64,000 nucleotides of DNA, taken from NCBI GenBank assembly GCA_023398815.1, contig JAEWRW010000028.1, positions 1-64,000 on the forward strand. The letters are read 5' to 3'. A program made the translations under genes and the position numbers. Below the pieces are notes generated by a model. The model worked only from the letters and a program-made list of their open reading frames with translations. It was not told where the DNA came from and did no database searches. Source of the DNA: Bacillota bacterium (lineage in GTDB: Bacteria > Bacillota > Clostridia > Christensenellales > UMGS416). Below, one piece after another: positions 15,394 through 23,160 of the stretch (within the stretch, counting starts at the first letter, position 1; each line of letters opens with the position of its first letter).

Positions 15394-15765
15394 ATGAGTA
15401 CCGTCAGACGAGAGCGCATCAACGGTGAAGTGCGCAAGATAATCAGCGACATCATCACCAACGAGGTGAAGGACCCGGCCATTCCGGCCCTCACCAGTGT
15501 CACGCAGGTGGAAGTGACCAACGACCTGAGCTATGCCAAGGTCAGCGTGAGCGTGATGGGCAGCCCCGAGCAGCTTTCCGCTGCGGTGGAAGCACTGCGT
15601 CGGGCGTCGGGCTTCATCCGCCGGGAGCTGGGTCAGCGCATCACCATCCGCCACGTGCCGCAGTTGATCTTCACTGCTGACCACAGCATTGAGCAGAGCA
15701 TTGCCCTGCAGCAGACGATCCGAAAGATCCACGAAGGGGAGAGCGGCAACCATGACGGGCAATGA
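15394..15765 (+). CDS. rbfA: Ribosome-binding factor A
   Basis: RbfA is a KH-like 30S assembly factor acting near the 5' end of 16S rRNA. The 123 residues show the family pattern RRERINGEVRKIISDIITNEVKDPAIPALTSVTQVEVTNDLSYAKVSVSV in order, and GFIRRELGQRITIRHVPQLIF near the end. ATG 15394 matches the family start; the open frame upstream covers the hairpin at 15301-15363 and is not coding. The stop lies inside nrnA. Confidence 0.94.
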   Translation: MSTVRRERINGEVRKIISDIITNEVKDPAIPALTSVTQVEVTNDLSYAKVSVSVMGSPEQLSAAVEALRRASGFIRRELGQRITIRHVPQLIFTADHSIEQSIALQQTIRKIHEGESGNHDGQ

Positions 15766-16714
15766 GGTGATTCGCCTGTTACTGGATACGCCGGGCAGCG
15801 TCCAGCTCCTCTGCCACCGCGCGCCGGATGGTGACACGCTGGGGGCGGGGCTGGGGCTGTACCTGTGGCTGCGGCAGCAGGGCCGAGATGTCCATGTCTA
15901 TTGCATCGACGCTGTTCCTGCGGCGTATCGTTATCTGCCGGGGGCGGAGGCGCTGGAGCACACTCTGTTGCCCGCACCGGCACTGACGGTGGCCGTCGAT
16001 ACGGCCGACCCGGTTCTGCTGGGGCCAGAGGGCCAGGCGCTGGTGGGCCGCGCGCCGCTGGTGATGAACATTGACCACCACAAGACCAACCTGCAATACG
16101 GCCACCACAACTATGTGGTGAGCGAAGCGGCGGCCACGGCCGAGATTGTGACCGACCTGCTGCTGGACAATGGACAGACCATTACCCAGGAAATGGCCAA
16201 TTGTCTCTACACCGGCATCGTCACCGATACCGGTCAGTTCAGCTTTGACTACACCCGCCCCGGCACATTGCGGGCGGCGGCGGCGCTCATGGAGCGTGGC
16301 GCGGCCTTTGAGCAGATCTGTTCCCACATCTTCCGGCGGCGCACCCTTTCCAAAACCCGACTCATCGGAAGGGCATTGTCCACAATGCGCCTTTTTGCTG
16401 ACAACCGCATCGCCGTGATGAGCGTTAGCCAGGCCGACTTGAAGGAACTGGGAGCGACGGTTGACGAGTGTGAGAATGTCGTCAATTACCTCAACGAAAT
16501 CGACGGCGTGCAGGTGGGCATCCTCCTGCGGGAGATGACCGTCGGCGGCTACAAATGTAGCCTGCGAGGGGCAGGGGACGCCAACGTGGCCGATCTCGCC
16601 CGGCAGTTTGGCGGCGGTGGACATGTCAAGGCCGCCGGCTGCACCGTTCCCGGCACACTTGCGGAAGCGGAGCGCCAGCTTGTTGAAGCTGCCATGGCAG
16701 GGTTGAGCCAATGA
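15752..16714 (+). CDS. nrnA: DHH-family nanoRNase / pAp phosphatase NrnA
   Basis: NrnA degrades RNA fragments of two to five nucleotides and dephosphorylates 3'-phosphoadenosine 5'-phosphate. The 320-residue protein has the DHH metal motifs HRAPDGDTLGAG, TVAVDTADP, NIDHHKTN (the DHH motif) and YTGIVTDTGQFSF, and the C-terminal DHHA1 substrate motif GGGGHVKAAG near residue 290. It overlaps rbfA by 14 bases and truB by four, the standard position in Firmicutes. ATG 15752 has GGGGAG upstream. Confidence 0.93.
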   Translation: MTGNEVIRLLLDTPGSVQLLCHRAPDGDTLGAGLGLYLWLRQQGRDVHVYCIDAVPAAYRYLPGAEALEHTLLPAPALTVAVDTADPVLLGPEGQALVGRAPLVMNIDHHKTNLQYGHHNYVVSEAAATAEIVTDLLLDNGQTITQEMANCLYTGIVTDTGQFSFDYTRPGTLRAAAALMERGAAFEQICSHIFRRRTLSKTRLIGRALSTMRLFADNRIAVMSVSQADLKELGATVDECENVVNYLNEIDGVQVGILLREMTVGGYKCSLRGAGDANVADLARQFGGGGHVKAAGCTVPGTLAEAERQLVEAAMAGLSQ

Positions 16715-17607
16715 ATGGCTTCATCAACCTGCTCAAGCCCTCGGGCATGAGCTCCAGCGACGCGGTGACGATTGCCCGGCGCATCACCGGGCAGAAGAAG
16801 TGCGGTCACAGTGGCACACTCGACCCGCTGGCTGCGGGGGTGCTGCCGCTGTGCATGGGGCGAGCCACCAAACTCTTTGACTACATCATGGAGAAGGACA
16901 AGGAATACCTGGCGGAGTTGACGCTGGGCATTGAGACCGACACCCAGGACGCCGACGGTGAGATCATTGCCACCGGCGATGCCGATGCTGTGAGCGAGGA
17001 TGCCGTGCGCGCCGTGCTGGTGCAGTTTCGTGGCGTCATTCAGCAGCAGCCGCCCATGTACTCGGCCCTTGTGCACCAGGGCAAGAAGCTCTATAAACTG
17101 GCCCGCAGCGGCGAGGAAATTGAGCGTGCCCACCGGGAGATCACTATCACGGCGCTGGAGCTTGTGGAGCGCACCGGCCCGCACAGCTATCTGCTGCGCA
17201 TTGGCTGCACCAAGGGGACCTACGTGCGCACGCTTTGCACCGACATCGGTCGGGCGCTGGGTTGCCATGGATACCTTTCCTTCCTGCTGCGCACGGCATC
17301 GGGGATCTTTACCCTGGCGGAAACCGTGACCATTGAGGAATTGGAGATCCTGCGAGACCGAGGACAGCTGAACGATGTGCTGTTGCCCATGGATTACCCG
17401 CTGGGGCATCTGCCGCGAGTGGATTGCCCGACCGGGCGGGAGCGCTGGCTACTGAATGGCTTGGCCCAGGGGGTGAAAGCCGACCCGGTGGAGCTCGCGC
17501 GTGTCTACGCCGGCGAGCGATTCCTGGGCCTGGGCGGTGTCGCCTTGCGAGAGGGTCGCGCCGAGCTGCGCCTGCAGCTCTACCTGCACACCGAAGACAC
17601 AGAATAA
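16711..17607 (+). CDS. truB: tRNA pseudouridine(55) synthase TruB
   Basis: TruB makes pseudouridine 55 in the T-loop of tRNAs. The 298-residue protein has the N-terminal INLLKPSGMSSSDAV, the catalytic motif GHSGTLDPLAAGVLP with Asp38, KEYLAELTLGIETDTQDADG, and RIGCTKGTYVRTLCTDIG, then a C-terminal PUA-like region. The ATG overlaps the nrnA stop (ATGA). Length is normal and no motif is altered. Confidence 0.96.
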   Translation: MNGFINLLKPSGMSSSDAVTIARRITGQKKCGHSGTLDPLAAGVLPLCMGRATKLFDYIMEKDKEYLAELTLGIETDTQDADGEIIATGDADAVSEDAVRAVLVQFRGVIQQQPPMYSALVHQGKKLYKLARSGEEIERAHREITITALELVERTGPHSYLLRIGCTKGTYVRTLCTDIGRALGCHGYLSFLLRTASGIFTLAETVTIEELEILRDRGQLNDVLLPMDYPLGHLPRVDCPTGRERWLLNGLAQGVKADPVELARVYAGERFLGLGGVALREGRAELRLQLYLHTEDTE

Positions 17608-17619
17608 CGGAGGAGGGGC

Positions 17620-18534
17620 ATGCGGCCCCGATGGACGATGCGCATCTTTGATGAAGCCTTTCCCACGATTGGTCAACCCTTTGCAGTCTGCATTGGTAAG
17701 TTTGATGGCCTGCACACCGGCCACCAACAGCTGCTGCACACCCTGCTACAGCAGGCAAAGCGCCATGGCGCATTGTCGTTGCTCTACACCTTTGTGCCCC
17801 GTGGCGGTGACCTCCTCACCCTGCCGGAGGAACGCGCCGCCCTGGCGCGCGCACTGGGCATGGATTGCATGGCGGTTGCCGAGCTCAACGACGCCTTCAT
17901 GGCGCTGGAAGCCGAAGAGTTTGTGGAGCGCCTGAAGAACTGTGGCACCCTCAAGGCTGTTGTCGTGGGCGATAACTTCCGATTTGGCCGAGGGGCCGCT
18001 GGTGACGCCGCATTGCTGCGGCGGCTGGGCGCGCGCGATGGTTATGACGTTCATGTGGTGCCCCAGGTTTGCCTGGATGGACAAGTTGTCTCCAGCACGG
18101 CCATCCGTCAGGCGCTGGCTGAGGGACGCATGGAGCAGGTCACCCACATGCTGGGCCGCCACTGGACGCTGAGCGGCACGGTGGCCACCGGTCGGCAGAT
18201 TGGCCGCACGATTGGTTTCCGCACGGCCAACCTGCCCCCACCGGCGGGCAAGCTCCTGCCGCCCTACGGCGTCTACGCCACTTGGGCGCGCACGGCGGAG
18301 GGAGAGTACCCCGCCATGACGAACATCGGCGTCAACCCCACCGTCGATGGCAGCGTTCCGGTGGTGGAGACCCATCTCATCGATTTTGAAGGTGACCTCT
18401 ACGGCAAACCGTTGACGCTGCGTTTTGTGCATCGCCTGCGGCCTGAGCTTCGCTTTGCGTCCCTCGATGAACTGGTGGCCCAGATGAACCAGGATCGGGA
18501 GGATTCCCTTCGCGCCCTTTGCCTGGCAGACTGA
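17620..18534 (+). CDS. ribF: Bifunctional riboflavin kinase / FAD synthetase
   Basis: RibF phosphorylates riboflavin to FMN and adenylates FMN to FAD. The 304 residues contain the N-terminal FAD synthetase with the nucleotidyltransferase motif GKFDGLHTGHQQLL and VVGDNFRFGRGAAGD, the signature VSSTAIRQAL, and the C-terminal flavokinase with TGRQIGRTIGFRTANL, PPYGVYA, TNIGVNPTV and ETHLIDF. GGAGGAGG precedes ATG 17620. It is the last gene of the infB operon, as in B. subtilis (ribC). A small hairpin without T-run follows at about 18551-18570. Confidence 0.96.
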   Translation: MRPRWTMRIFDEAFPTIGQPFAVCIGKFDGLHTGHQQLLHTLLQQAKRHGALSLLYTFVPRGGDLLTLPEERAALARALGMDCMAVAELNDAFMALEAEEFVERLKNCGTLKAVVVGDNFRFGRGAAGDAALLRRLGARDGYDVHVVPQVCLDGQVVSSTAIRQALAEGRMEQVTHMLGRHWTLSGTVATGRQIGRTIGFRTANLPPPAGKLLPPYGVYATWARTAEGEYPAMTNIGVNPTVDGSVPVVETHLIDFEGDLYGKPLTLRFVHRLRPELRFASLDELVAQMNQDREDSLRALCLAD

Positions 18535-18598
18535 CGAACGCCTTGGGGGCATGCCGCACCTGACGGCATCGATCGGGAATCTTCGCAATATTCCCATA

Positions 18599-18626
18599 TT
18601 TTCATTTTTGGAGAATCGGATATACT
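18599..18626 (+). promoter_or_regulatory. Possible promoter of the lipoprotein gene
   Basis: TATACT (18621-18626) is a good -10 box in an AT-rich stretch. The -35, TTTTCA at 18599-18604 with 16-bp spacing, is weak. Confidence 0.4.
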
Positions 18627-18649
18627 GATGTGGAACACGGGAGGTCTGC

Positions 18650-19594
18650 ATGAGAGGACATCGCATCGGGAGTGGGTTTGCGCTGTTGACGGCACTGTTG
18701 CTGTTGCTTACGGCCTGCGGCAGCCAGACGGCGACCGAAGTGCTGGCAGCGCAAGGGCTTGGGGCCGACAAGACCGACGGTTGGACGGCAGAGGTGCGGT
18801 ACCTCAAGCAGAGCCAGGGTGCCAACTACCTGCATGCCGCAGTGACGGATGCCAAAGCCATCGAGGCCCTATGCCAGGCCATGACCGGCGGTGAGCCGGC
18901 CAAGGAGCCGGATTCCAAACAGTTTTCCCCCGAGTATATGAGCGACTGCGAGCTGGTCTTCACCAATGGGGACGGCAAGTCGGTTTCGTTCTATTATGTG
19001 GAGCAGAGCAATCTGCTCATCTTCCCCAGCCGGACGGCGGAGAAAAAGGGCGATGTGCTTCGCTACCTGTATTTCACCCCGGCGGACGATTTGAACACTC
19101 TGCTTGATGCCTACCAAAAGACGGCCACGATGATGGAGGAGACCACGGTGGAGCCCTTCCGCAACATGGAGGAGCTGAAAGCATCCATCGACAGCGAGGA
19201 GCTGGCGGAGGAAGGCACCGAGCTGGACTTTGAGTTTTTTGATGGAACACTGCCGGCCAACAGTGGTACCGCCTGTCAGGTGTACACCGCCAAAGACGAC
19301 AGCGCCGTGCCGGTAGACACCTACCTGGTCACCGCTTACAGCAAAGACAGCGCCGGCAAGCAGGTCAAGCTCTCCATCGTGGGGTTTGAGGCAAACACCA
19401 ATTACACCAAGTTCATCGTGAGCCCGCCCGACGAGGCGTTGGATTCGGTGGACGCCGGCCAGGACGCGCCGAACTCCTCCGCCGTCACGGTGAAGCAGGA
19501 AGCCATCGACCCCGGCAAGTGGATCGTGTTCCTTGACGGCGACGGCAAGATCTATGACGTGATTCTGCCAGAGGATCTCATTCTGAACCAGTGA
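18650..19594 (+). CDS. Hypothetical lipoprotein, 314 aa
   Basis: Residues 1-23 are a lipoprotein signal peptide with lipobox LLTAC (Cys23 becomes lipid-modified), so the protein is anchored outside the membrane. I do not recognise the mature domain. It is acidic, has repeated Tyr/Val strands (DGKSVSFYYVEQSNLLIF, DVLRYLYFTPADDLNTLLDAY) and ends in WIVFLDGDGKIYDVILPEDL. GGGAGG lies before ATG 18650. The next gene starts 32 bases after its stop and could be cotranscribed, but the products have no evident link. Confidence 0.75.
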   Translation: MRGHRIGSGFALLTALLLLLTACGSQTATEVLAAQGLGADKTDGWTAEVRYLKQSQGANYLHAAVTDAKAIEALCQAMTGGEPAKEPDSKQFSPEYMSDCELVFTNGDGKSVSFYYVEQSNLLIFPSRTAEKKGDVLRYLYFTPADDLNTLLDAYQKTATMMEETTVEPFRNMEELKASIDSEELAEEGTELDFEFFDGTLPANSGTACQVYTAKDDSAVPVDTYLVTAYSKDSAGKQVKLSIVGFEANTNYTKFIVSPPDEALDSVDAGQDAPNSSAVTVKQEAIDPGKWIVFLDGDGKIYDVILPEDLILNQ

Positions 19595-19626
19595 CGGTTC
19601 TACCGGATAAGGCGAGAGGAGCGGAA

Positions 19627-20451
19627 ATGCATATGGGTTCGTTGCGGGAGCAGTTTGATGCCGTCATGGACGGCATTTCTGGGTTGGAGTCCGTCCGCGC
19701 ACTGGGCAAAAGCGGCGGCCCGGCGCTGCCCGAGAACGGGGAGAGCGACATCGACGTCTTTGTGTTCAGCCGGCAAATTCCAACCCCGGAGGAGCGGCTG
19801 ACCGCCTACCAAAAAGCCCTGGGCGACGGGTGCGATTGTCATGCTTCGCCCACCGGGGGCCCTTTCTGGGGCGTGTGCGACTTTTTGACCATTGCGGGCA
19901 CCGAGTTGTGCCTCATGCATTTCACCACGGCCCAGATGACCGCAGAGGTAGACGCGGTGCTGTCCGGTTCCCGGTTGGAGAGGGAGGGAAACTACTTCTA
20001 CCCCACCGGGCGGTGCGCGTCGCTGCTTTCCCTGCAGGTGCTGTGCGACAAGGATGGTTTCCTCGCCGCCCTGCGGCAGCGCGTCGCCACCTACCCGGAT
20101 GGATTGGCATGTGCGATGGCGCAGCACCATCTGCAGAAGTTGGAGGATACCGAGGACTTGGAGCGGGGGGTGACCCGGCAGGATCCGCTCTTCTACCACG
20201 CCGCGCTGGATCAGGCCCTCGACCATTTCCTGCAGGCGCTCTTTGCCGCAAACCACGTGTACTTCCCCAGTCGCAAGCGTACGATGGAGCATCTGTCCTC
20301 GTTCCAAACCCTGCCGAAGGATTGCAGCGAGCGGTTGCTGCAAACGGTGGAATGGGGCGCAAAGGCCGAAACGCTGGCCCGATCCTACAACGCGTGGACG
20401 GCGCTGTGTGAGGAGTTGCAAGCCCTGGTGAAAGGTGAGGAGAGCGCGTGA
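19627..20451 (+). CDS. Nucleotidyltransferase with DUF4037-like C-terminus
   Basis: The 274-residue protein opens with a minimal nucleotidyltransferase core: a helix, LGKSGGPALPENGESDIDVFVFSR, in which SGG and the DxD pair (SDIDVFV) would bind nucleotide and metal, then a third acidic strand. The second half (FYHAALDQALDHFLQALFAANHVYFPSRKRTMEHLSSF) is helical and resembles DUF4037, found in stand-alone nucleotidyltransferases. Substrate unknown: small molecule, tRNA or protein are all possible. ATG 19627 follows AGGAG. Its stop overlaps the GTG of the next gene, so the two are translationally coupled. Confidence 0.72.
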   Translation: MHMGSLREQFDAVMDGISGLESVRALGKSGGPALPENGESDIDVFVFSRQIPTPEERLTAYQKALGDGCDCHASPTGGPFWGVCDFLTIAGTELCLMHFTTAQMTAEVDAVLSGSRLEREGNYFYPTGRCASLLSLQVLCDKDGFLAALRQRVATYPDGLACAMAQHHLQKLEDTEDLERGVTRQDPLFYHAALDQALDHFLQALFAANHVYFPSRKRTMEHLSSFQTLPKDCSERLLQTVEWGAKAETLARSYNAWTALCEELQALVKGEESA

Positions 20452-21008
20452 AACTGGTGGTAATCTTCGGCCCCCACGCCGTGGGCAAGATGACCGTGGG
20501 GCAGGAGCTTTCTAAGCGCACGGGTCTGAAGCTCTTCCACAACCACATGACGATCGACTTCGTCTCCGATCTCTTTGCCAATCAGCCACAGGAACGTGGC
20601 CGGTTGACCAACCTCTTTCGCCAGGAAATCTTTGAGGCCTACGCCAAGAGCGACGAATACGGCATGATCTTTACCTACATGTGGGCTTTTGACGCGCAGG
20701 TAGACTGGGACTACATCAATGGGGTGGAGGCTCTCTTCGCCGCTCATGGTGCGCCAACCTACTATGTGGAGCTCATGGCCGATGAAACCGTGCGTTGGGA
20801 GCGCAACCACACCGAGAACCGCCTGCTGCATAAGCCCACCAAGCGAAACCTGGAGCAGTCCGATTACCTCTTCCGTACGTTGGAGGCGAAGTACCGGCTC
20901 AATTCCTTGGAGGGTGAACTCCAGAAGGAGCATTACCTTCGCATCGACAACACAAACCTGGAGCCGGTGGATGTCGCACGGCGCATTCAGGAGGCGTTTC
21001 AGTTTTAG
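20448..21008 (+). CDS. P-loop small-molecule kinase-like ATPase
   Basis: Starts at GTG 20448 within the previous stop (GTGA). The 186-residue protein begins with a hydrophobic strand and a Walker A loop, VVIFGPHAVGKMTVG, where methionine replaces the usual Ser/Thr after the lysine but threonine follows. FHNHMTIDFVSDLF suits a substrate lid, and RWERNHTENRLLHKPTKRN gives the arginine-rich region seen in shikimate/gluconate/chloramphenicol-kinase-like enzymes. It probably phosphorylates a small molecule; the substrate cannot be read. Tight coupling to a nucleotidyltransferase gene is notable. Confidence 0.7.
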   Translation: MKLVVIFGPHAVGKMTVGQELSKRTGLKLFHNHMTIDFVSDLFANQPQERGRLTNLFRQEIFEAYAKSDEYGMIFTYMWAFDAQVDWDYINGVEALFAAHGAPTYYVELMADETVRWERNHTENRLLHKPTKRNLEQSDYLFRTLEAKYRLNSLEGELQKEHYLRIDNTNLEPVDVARRIQEAFQF

Positions 21009-21050
21009 CGTGCTATGGGGCGGAGAATCTGTTGGAGTGGAGGCAGAACG

Positions 21051-21869
21051 ATGCCGGAGCCTTACTCAGCTGTTTTGGAAGAGTACTGCCGACGGCTGTT
21101 GTCTATTCGGCCGGGGAGCGTCGTTGGAATCTATCTTTCCGGCTCGATTGCGCTGGGCGCCTACCACGACGGCAAAAGCGACATCGATTGTACCGTGCTG
21201 TTGGCGGATTCCCTGGATGACCATTGCATTGACCTCCTAAGAGGCATGCACGGCGAGATTGCCGGCAAATACAGTGAGCAGCATTTGGAATGCCAGTACC
21301 TTCCCCGCGAGCAGCTGGGCAAACGGCCTGACGATATTGACCCGTTTTATGGCTATCACGACGGCGTGCTATCCCTGGGAAAGTTCAACGCAACCGCCGT
21401 GACATGGTACACTTTGAAGACGCATGGCGTCGTTCTATTTGGGGACAAGGCCAGCCTCCAGCAGATTTCCGCAACAATTGAAGACGTGAAGCAATACGTC
21501 ATGGAGAATGTGAACACGTATTGGCGCTCGTGGCTTGCCCGCGCAGGTGTGATTGCATCAAAAGGGGGATTGGCTTCGCTGACGGATGGGGCAATCGAGT
21601 GGGGCGTCAGCGGCATTTCCAGAATGCACTACACCTTGGCCCAAGATGGAATCGCGTCCAAGGACATGGCACTGGAGTATGCGCTCCATCACAGCGACAG
21701 TGCGCACCGGCGCATTTTGATGGAGGCGTTACGGATTCGTACGGGCATAGGGCCAAGGCAGTACTGGAACCCAATGCGACGGAGAAGGGACATGTTGCGA
21801 TACATCGATACGACGATCAAGGCTTGCAAGGCTGTCGCTGACGGCACCCCTTCCACATCAAACCCGTGA
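21051..21869 (+). CDS. AadA-like nucleotidyltransferase (DUF4111-type C-terminus)
   Basis: ATG 21051 has GGAGG at 21038-21042; the open frame upstream to 21015 is not needed. The 273-residue protein contains a textbook nucleotidyltransferase core, GIYLSGSIALGAYHDGKSDID followed by CTVLL, with GS and the DxD pair, then a helical C-terminal half with WLARAGVIASKGGLASLTDGAIEWGVSG and RIRTGIGPRQYWNP, as in aminoglycoside adenylyltransferase relatives. Known members adenylate streptomycin or spectinomycin, but many chromosomal homologues have no resistance role, so resistance is not claimed. It ends 12 bases inside the opposing folC gene. Confidence 0.75.
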   Translation: MPEPYSAVLEEYCRRLLSIRPGSVVGIYLSGSIALGAYHDGKSDIDCTVLLADSLDDHCIDLLRGMHGEIAGKYSEQHLECQYLPREQLGKRPDDIDPFYGYHDGVLSLGKFNATAVTWYTLKTHGVVLFGDKASLQQISATIEDVKQYVMENVNTYWRSWLARAGVIASKGGLASLTDGAIEWGVSGISRMHYTLAQDGIASKDMALEYALHHSDSAHRRILMEALRIRTGIGPRQYWNPMRRRRDMLRYIDTTIKACKAVADGTPSTSNP

Positions 21870-23156
21870 CAACACGTACCCCCGCACCGCCCCCGCCAGA
21901 TAGAGCGACCCGGCGATGACGACGACGCACTCGGATGCCAGCGCCCGATCCAGGGCTTCCCGCCAGTCCGGGCAGGGCTCTGCGGGTACACCATGGCGGG
22001 CAAACAGCGCGGCTAGCCGGTCCGGCGGTGTCAGCTCACGGGCCGTCAACATGGGCGGCTGGGTGGTGAGTACACTGCTGGCAAACTGCGCGAAGGCTGC
22101 GGCCATGGGCTCAGCATCCTTGTCAGCCAGGATAGCCGTAACCAGCACCACCGGCTGATCGGGGAAGTATCGCCGCACAGCATCCGCCAGCACTTGGGCA
22201 CCCTGGGGGTTGTGAGCGCCGTCCAGCAGCACGGCGGGGGAGCGGCGCAGCACTTCCATCCGCCCAGGCCAGCGGGCGGCGGCCAGGCCCCGGCGCAGTG
22301 CGTCATCCGGCAGGTGCCAGCCACGCCCGCGCAGCGCCTGCGCCGCCAGCAGGGCGGTGGCCGCATTGCGCAGCTGGTGGGGCCCCAGCAGCGTCGTCTC
22401 CAACTCGTTCATCTGCCAACCATCACCCTGCACTGAAAAACGTTGTCCACTTAGGCTGTCGGAGAGCGGCTCGATTTTTACCTTCTCCCCATCCAAAACC
22501 GGGCAGCCTTTTTGCCCGGCGTCGGCCAGTAACACCGCGCGGGCATCAGCATCGTTACTTGGGGCCAGCACCGCCGGCACGCCGGGTTTCAGGATGCCGG
22601 CCTTCTCTGCGGCGATGGCCTCCAGCGTGCCGCCCAACGCATGCATGTGGTCCATGCCGATGGCCGTCAGCACCGAAACTTCGGGCGTCACTACGTTGGT
22701 GGCGTCGGTGCGCCCACCCAGCCCAGTCTCGATGACGGCGATGTCCACCCGTTCCCTGGCAAAGTAGAGAAACGCGCAGGCGGTCGTCAGTTCAAAGAAC
22801 GTAGGGGACACGAGCCCGTCCGCCACCATGGCGTCGGCAGCTTGGCGCACCTCGGTGGCCATGGCTGCAAAGTCATCCTCGGGGATCTCCTGCCCATCCA
22901 CGCGGATGCGCTCGGGGAACCGCTCCAGATAGGGGGAGGTAGTCAACCCCGTGCGGTACCCGGCAGCGCGCAGCATCGCGTCGAGGTAGGCACAGACCGA
23001 TCCTTTGCCATTGGTACCCGCCACGTGAACGCAAGGGGTCGGCGCCTCGGGGTTCCCGAGGCGCCGGAGCAATTCCGTCATGTTTGTCAGGCCCTGCTTG
23101 CGAGCTCCGCGTTCCTTCGCGCCGTATACCCAGGCAAGGCTTTCGGTGTAATTCAT
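21858..23156 (-). CDS. folC: Folylpolyglutamate synthase / dihydrofolate synthase
   Basis: FolC joins dihydropteroate with glutamate and extends the polyglutamate tail. The 432-residue Mur-ligase-type protein has the ATP loop HVAGTNGKGSV (residues 44-54), TSPYLERFPERIRVDGQEI, the conserved ETGLGGRTDATNVV, SVLTAIGMDHMHALG, and the C-terminal ligase domain with LLDGAHNPQGAQ. The real start is ATG 23156, four bases after the valS stop; the longer open frame runs inside valS. valS-folC is the normal pair in Firmicutes and both should be read from the valine T-box promoter. The 3' end overlaps the convergent nucleotidyltransferase gene. Confidence 0.95.
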   Translation of the reverse strand: MNYTESLAWVYGAKERGARKQGLTNMTELLRRLGNPEAPTPCVHVAGTNGKGSVCAYLDAMLRAAGYRTGLTTSPYLERFPERIRVDGQEIPEDDFAAMATEVRQAADAMVADGLVSPTFFELTTACAFLYFARERVDIAVIETGLGGRTDATNVVTPEVSVLTAIGMDHMHALGGTLEAIAAEKAGILKPGVPAVLAPSNDADARAVLLADAGQKGCPVLDGEKVKIEPLSDSLSGQRFSVQGDGWQMNELETTLLGPHQLRNAATALLAAQALRGRGWHLPDDALRRGLAAARWPGRMEVLRRSPAVLLDGAHNPQGAQVLADAVRRYFPDQPVVLVTAILADKDAEPMAAAFAQFASSVLTTQPPMLTARELTPPDRLAALFARHGVPAEPCPDWREALDRALASECVVVIAGSLYLAGAVRGYVLSRV

Positions 23157-23160
23157 GCCC

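Noticed and set aside
21051..21869. Aminoglycoside-resistance gene
   Set aside because: The fold fits, but chromosomal relatives without resistance are common and no mobile context is present, so resistance is not claimed.
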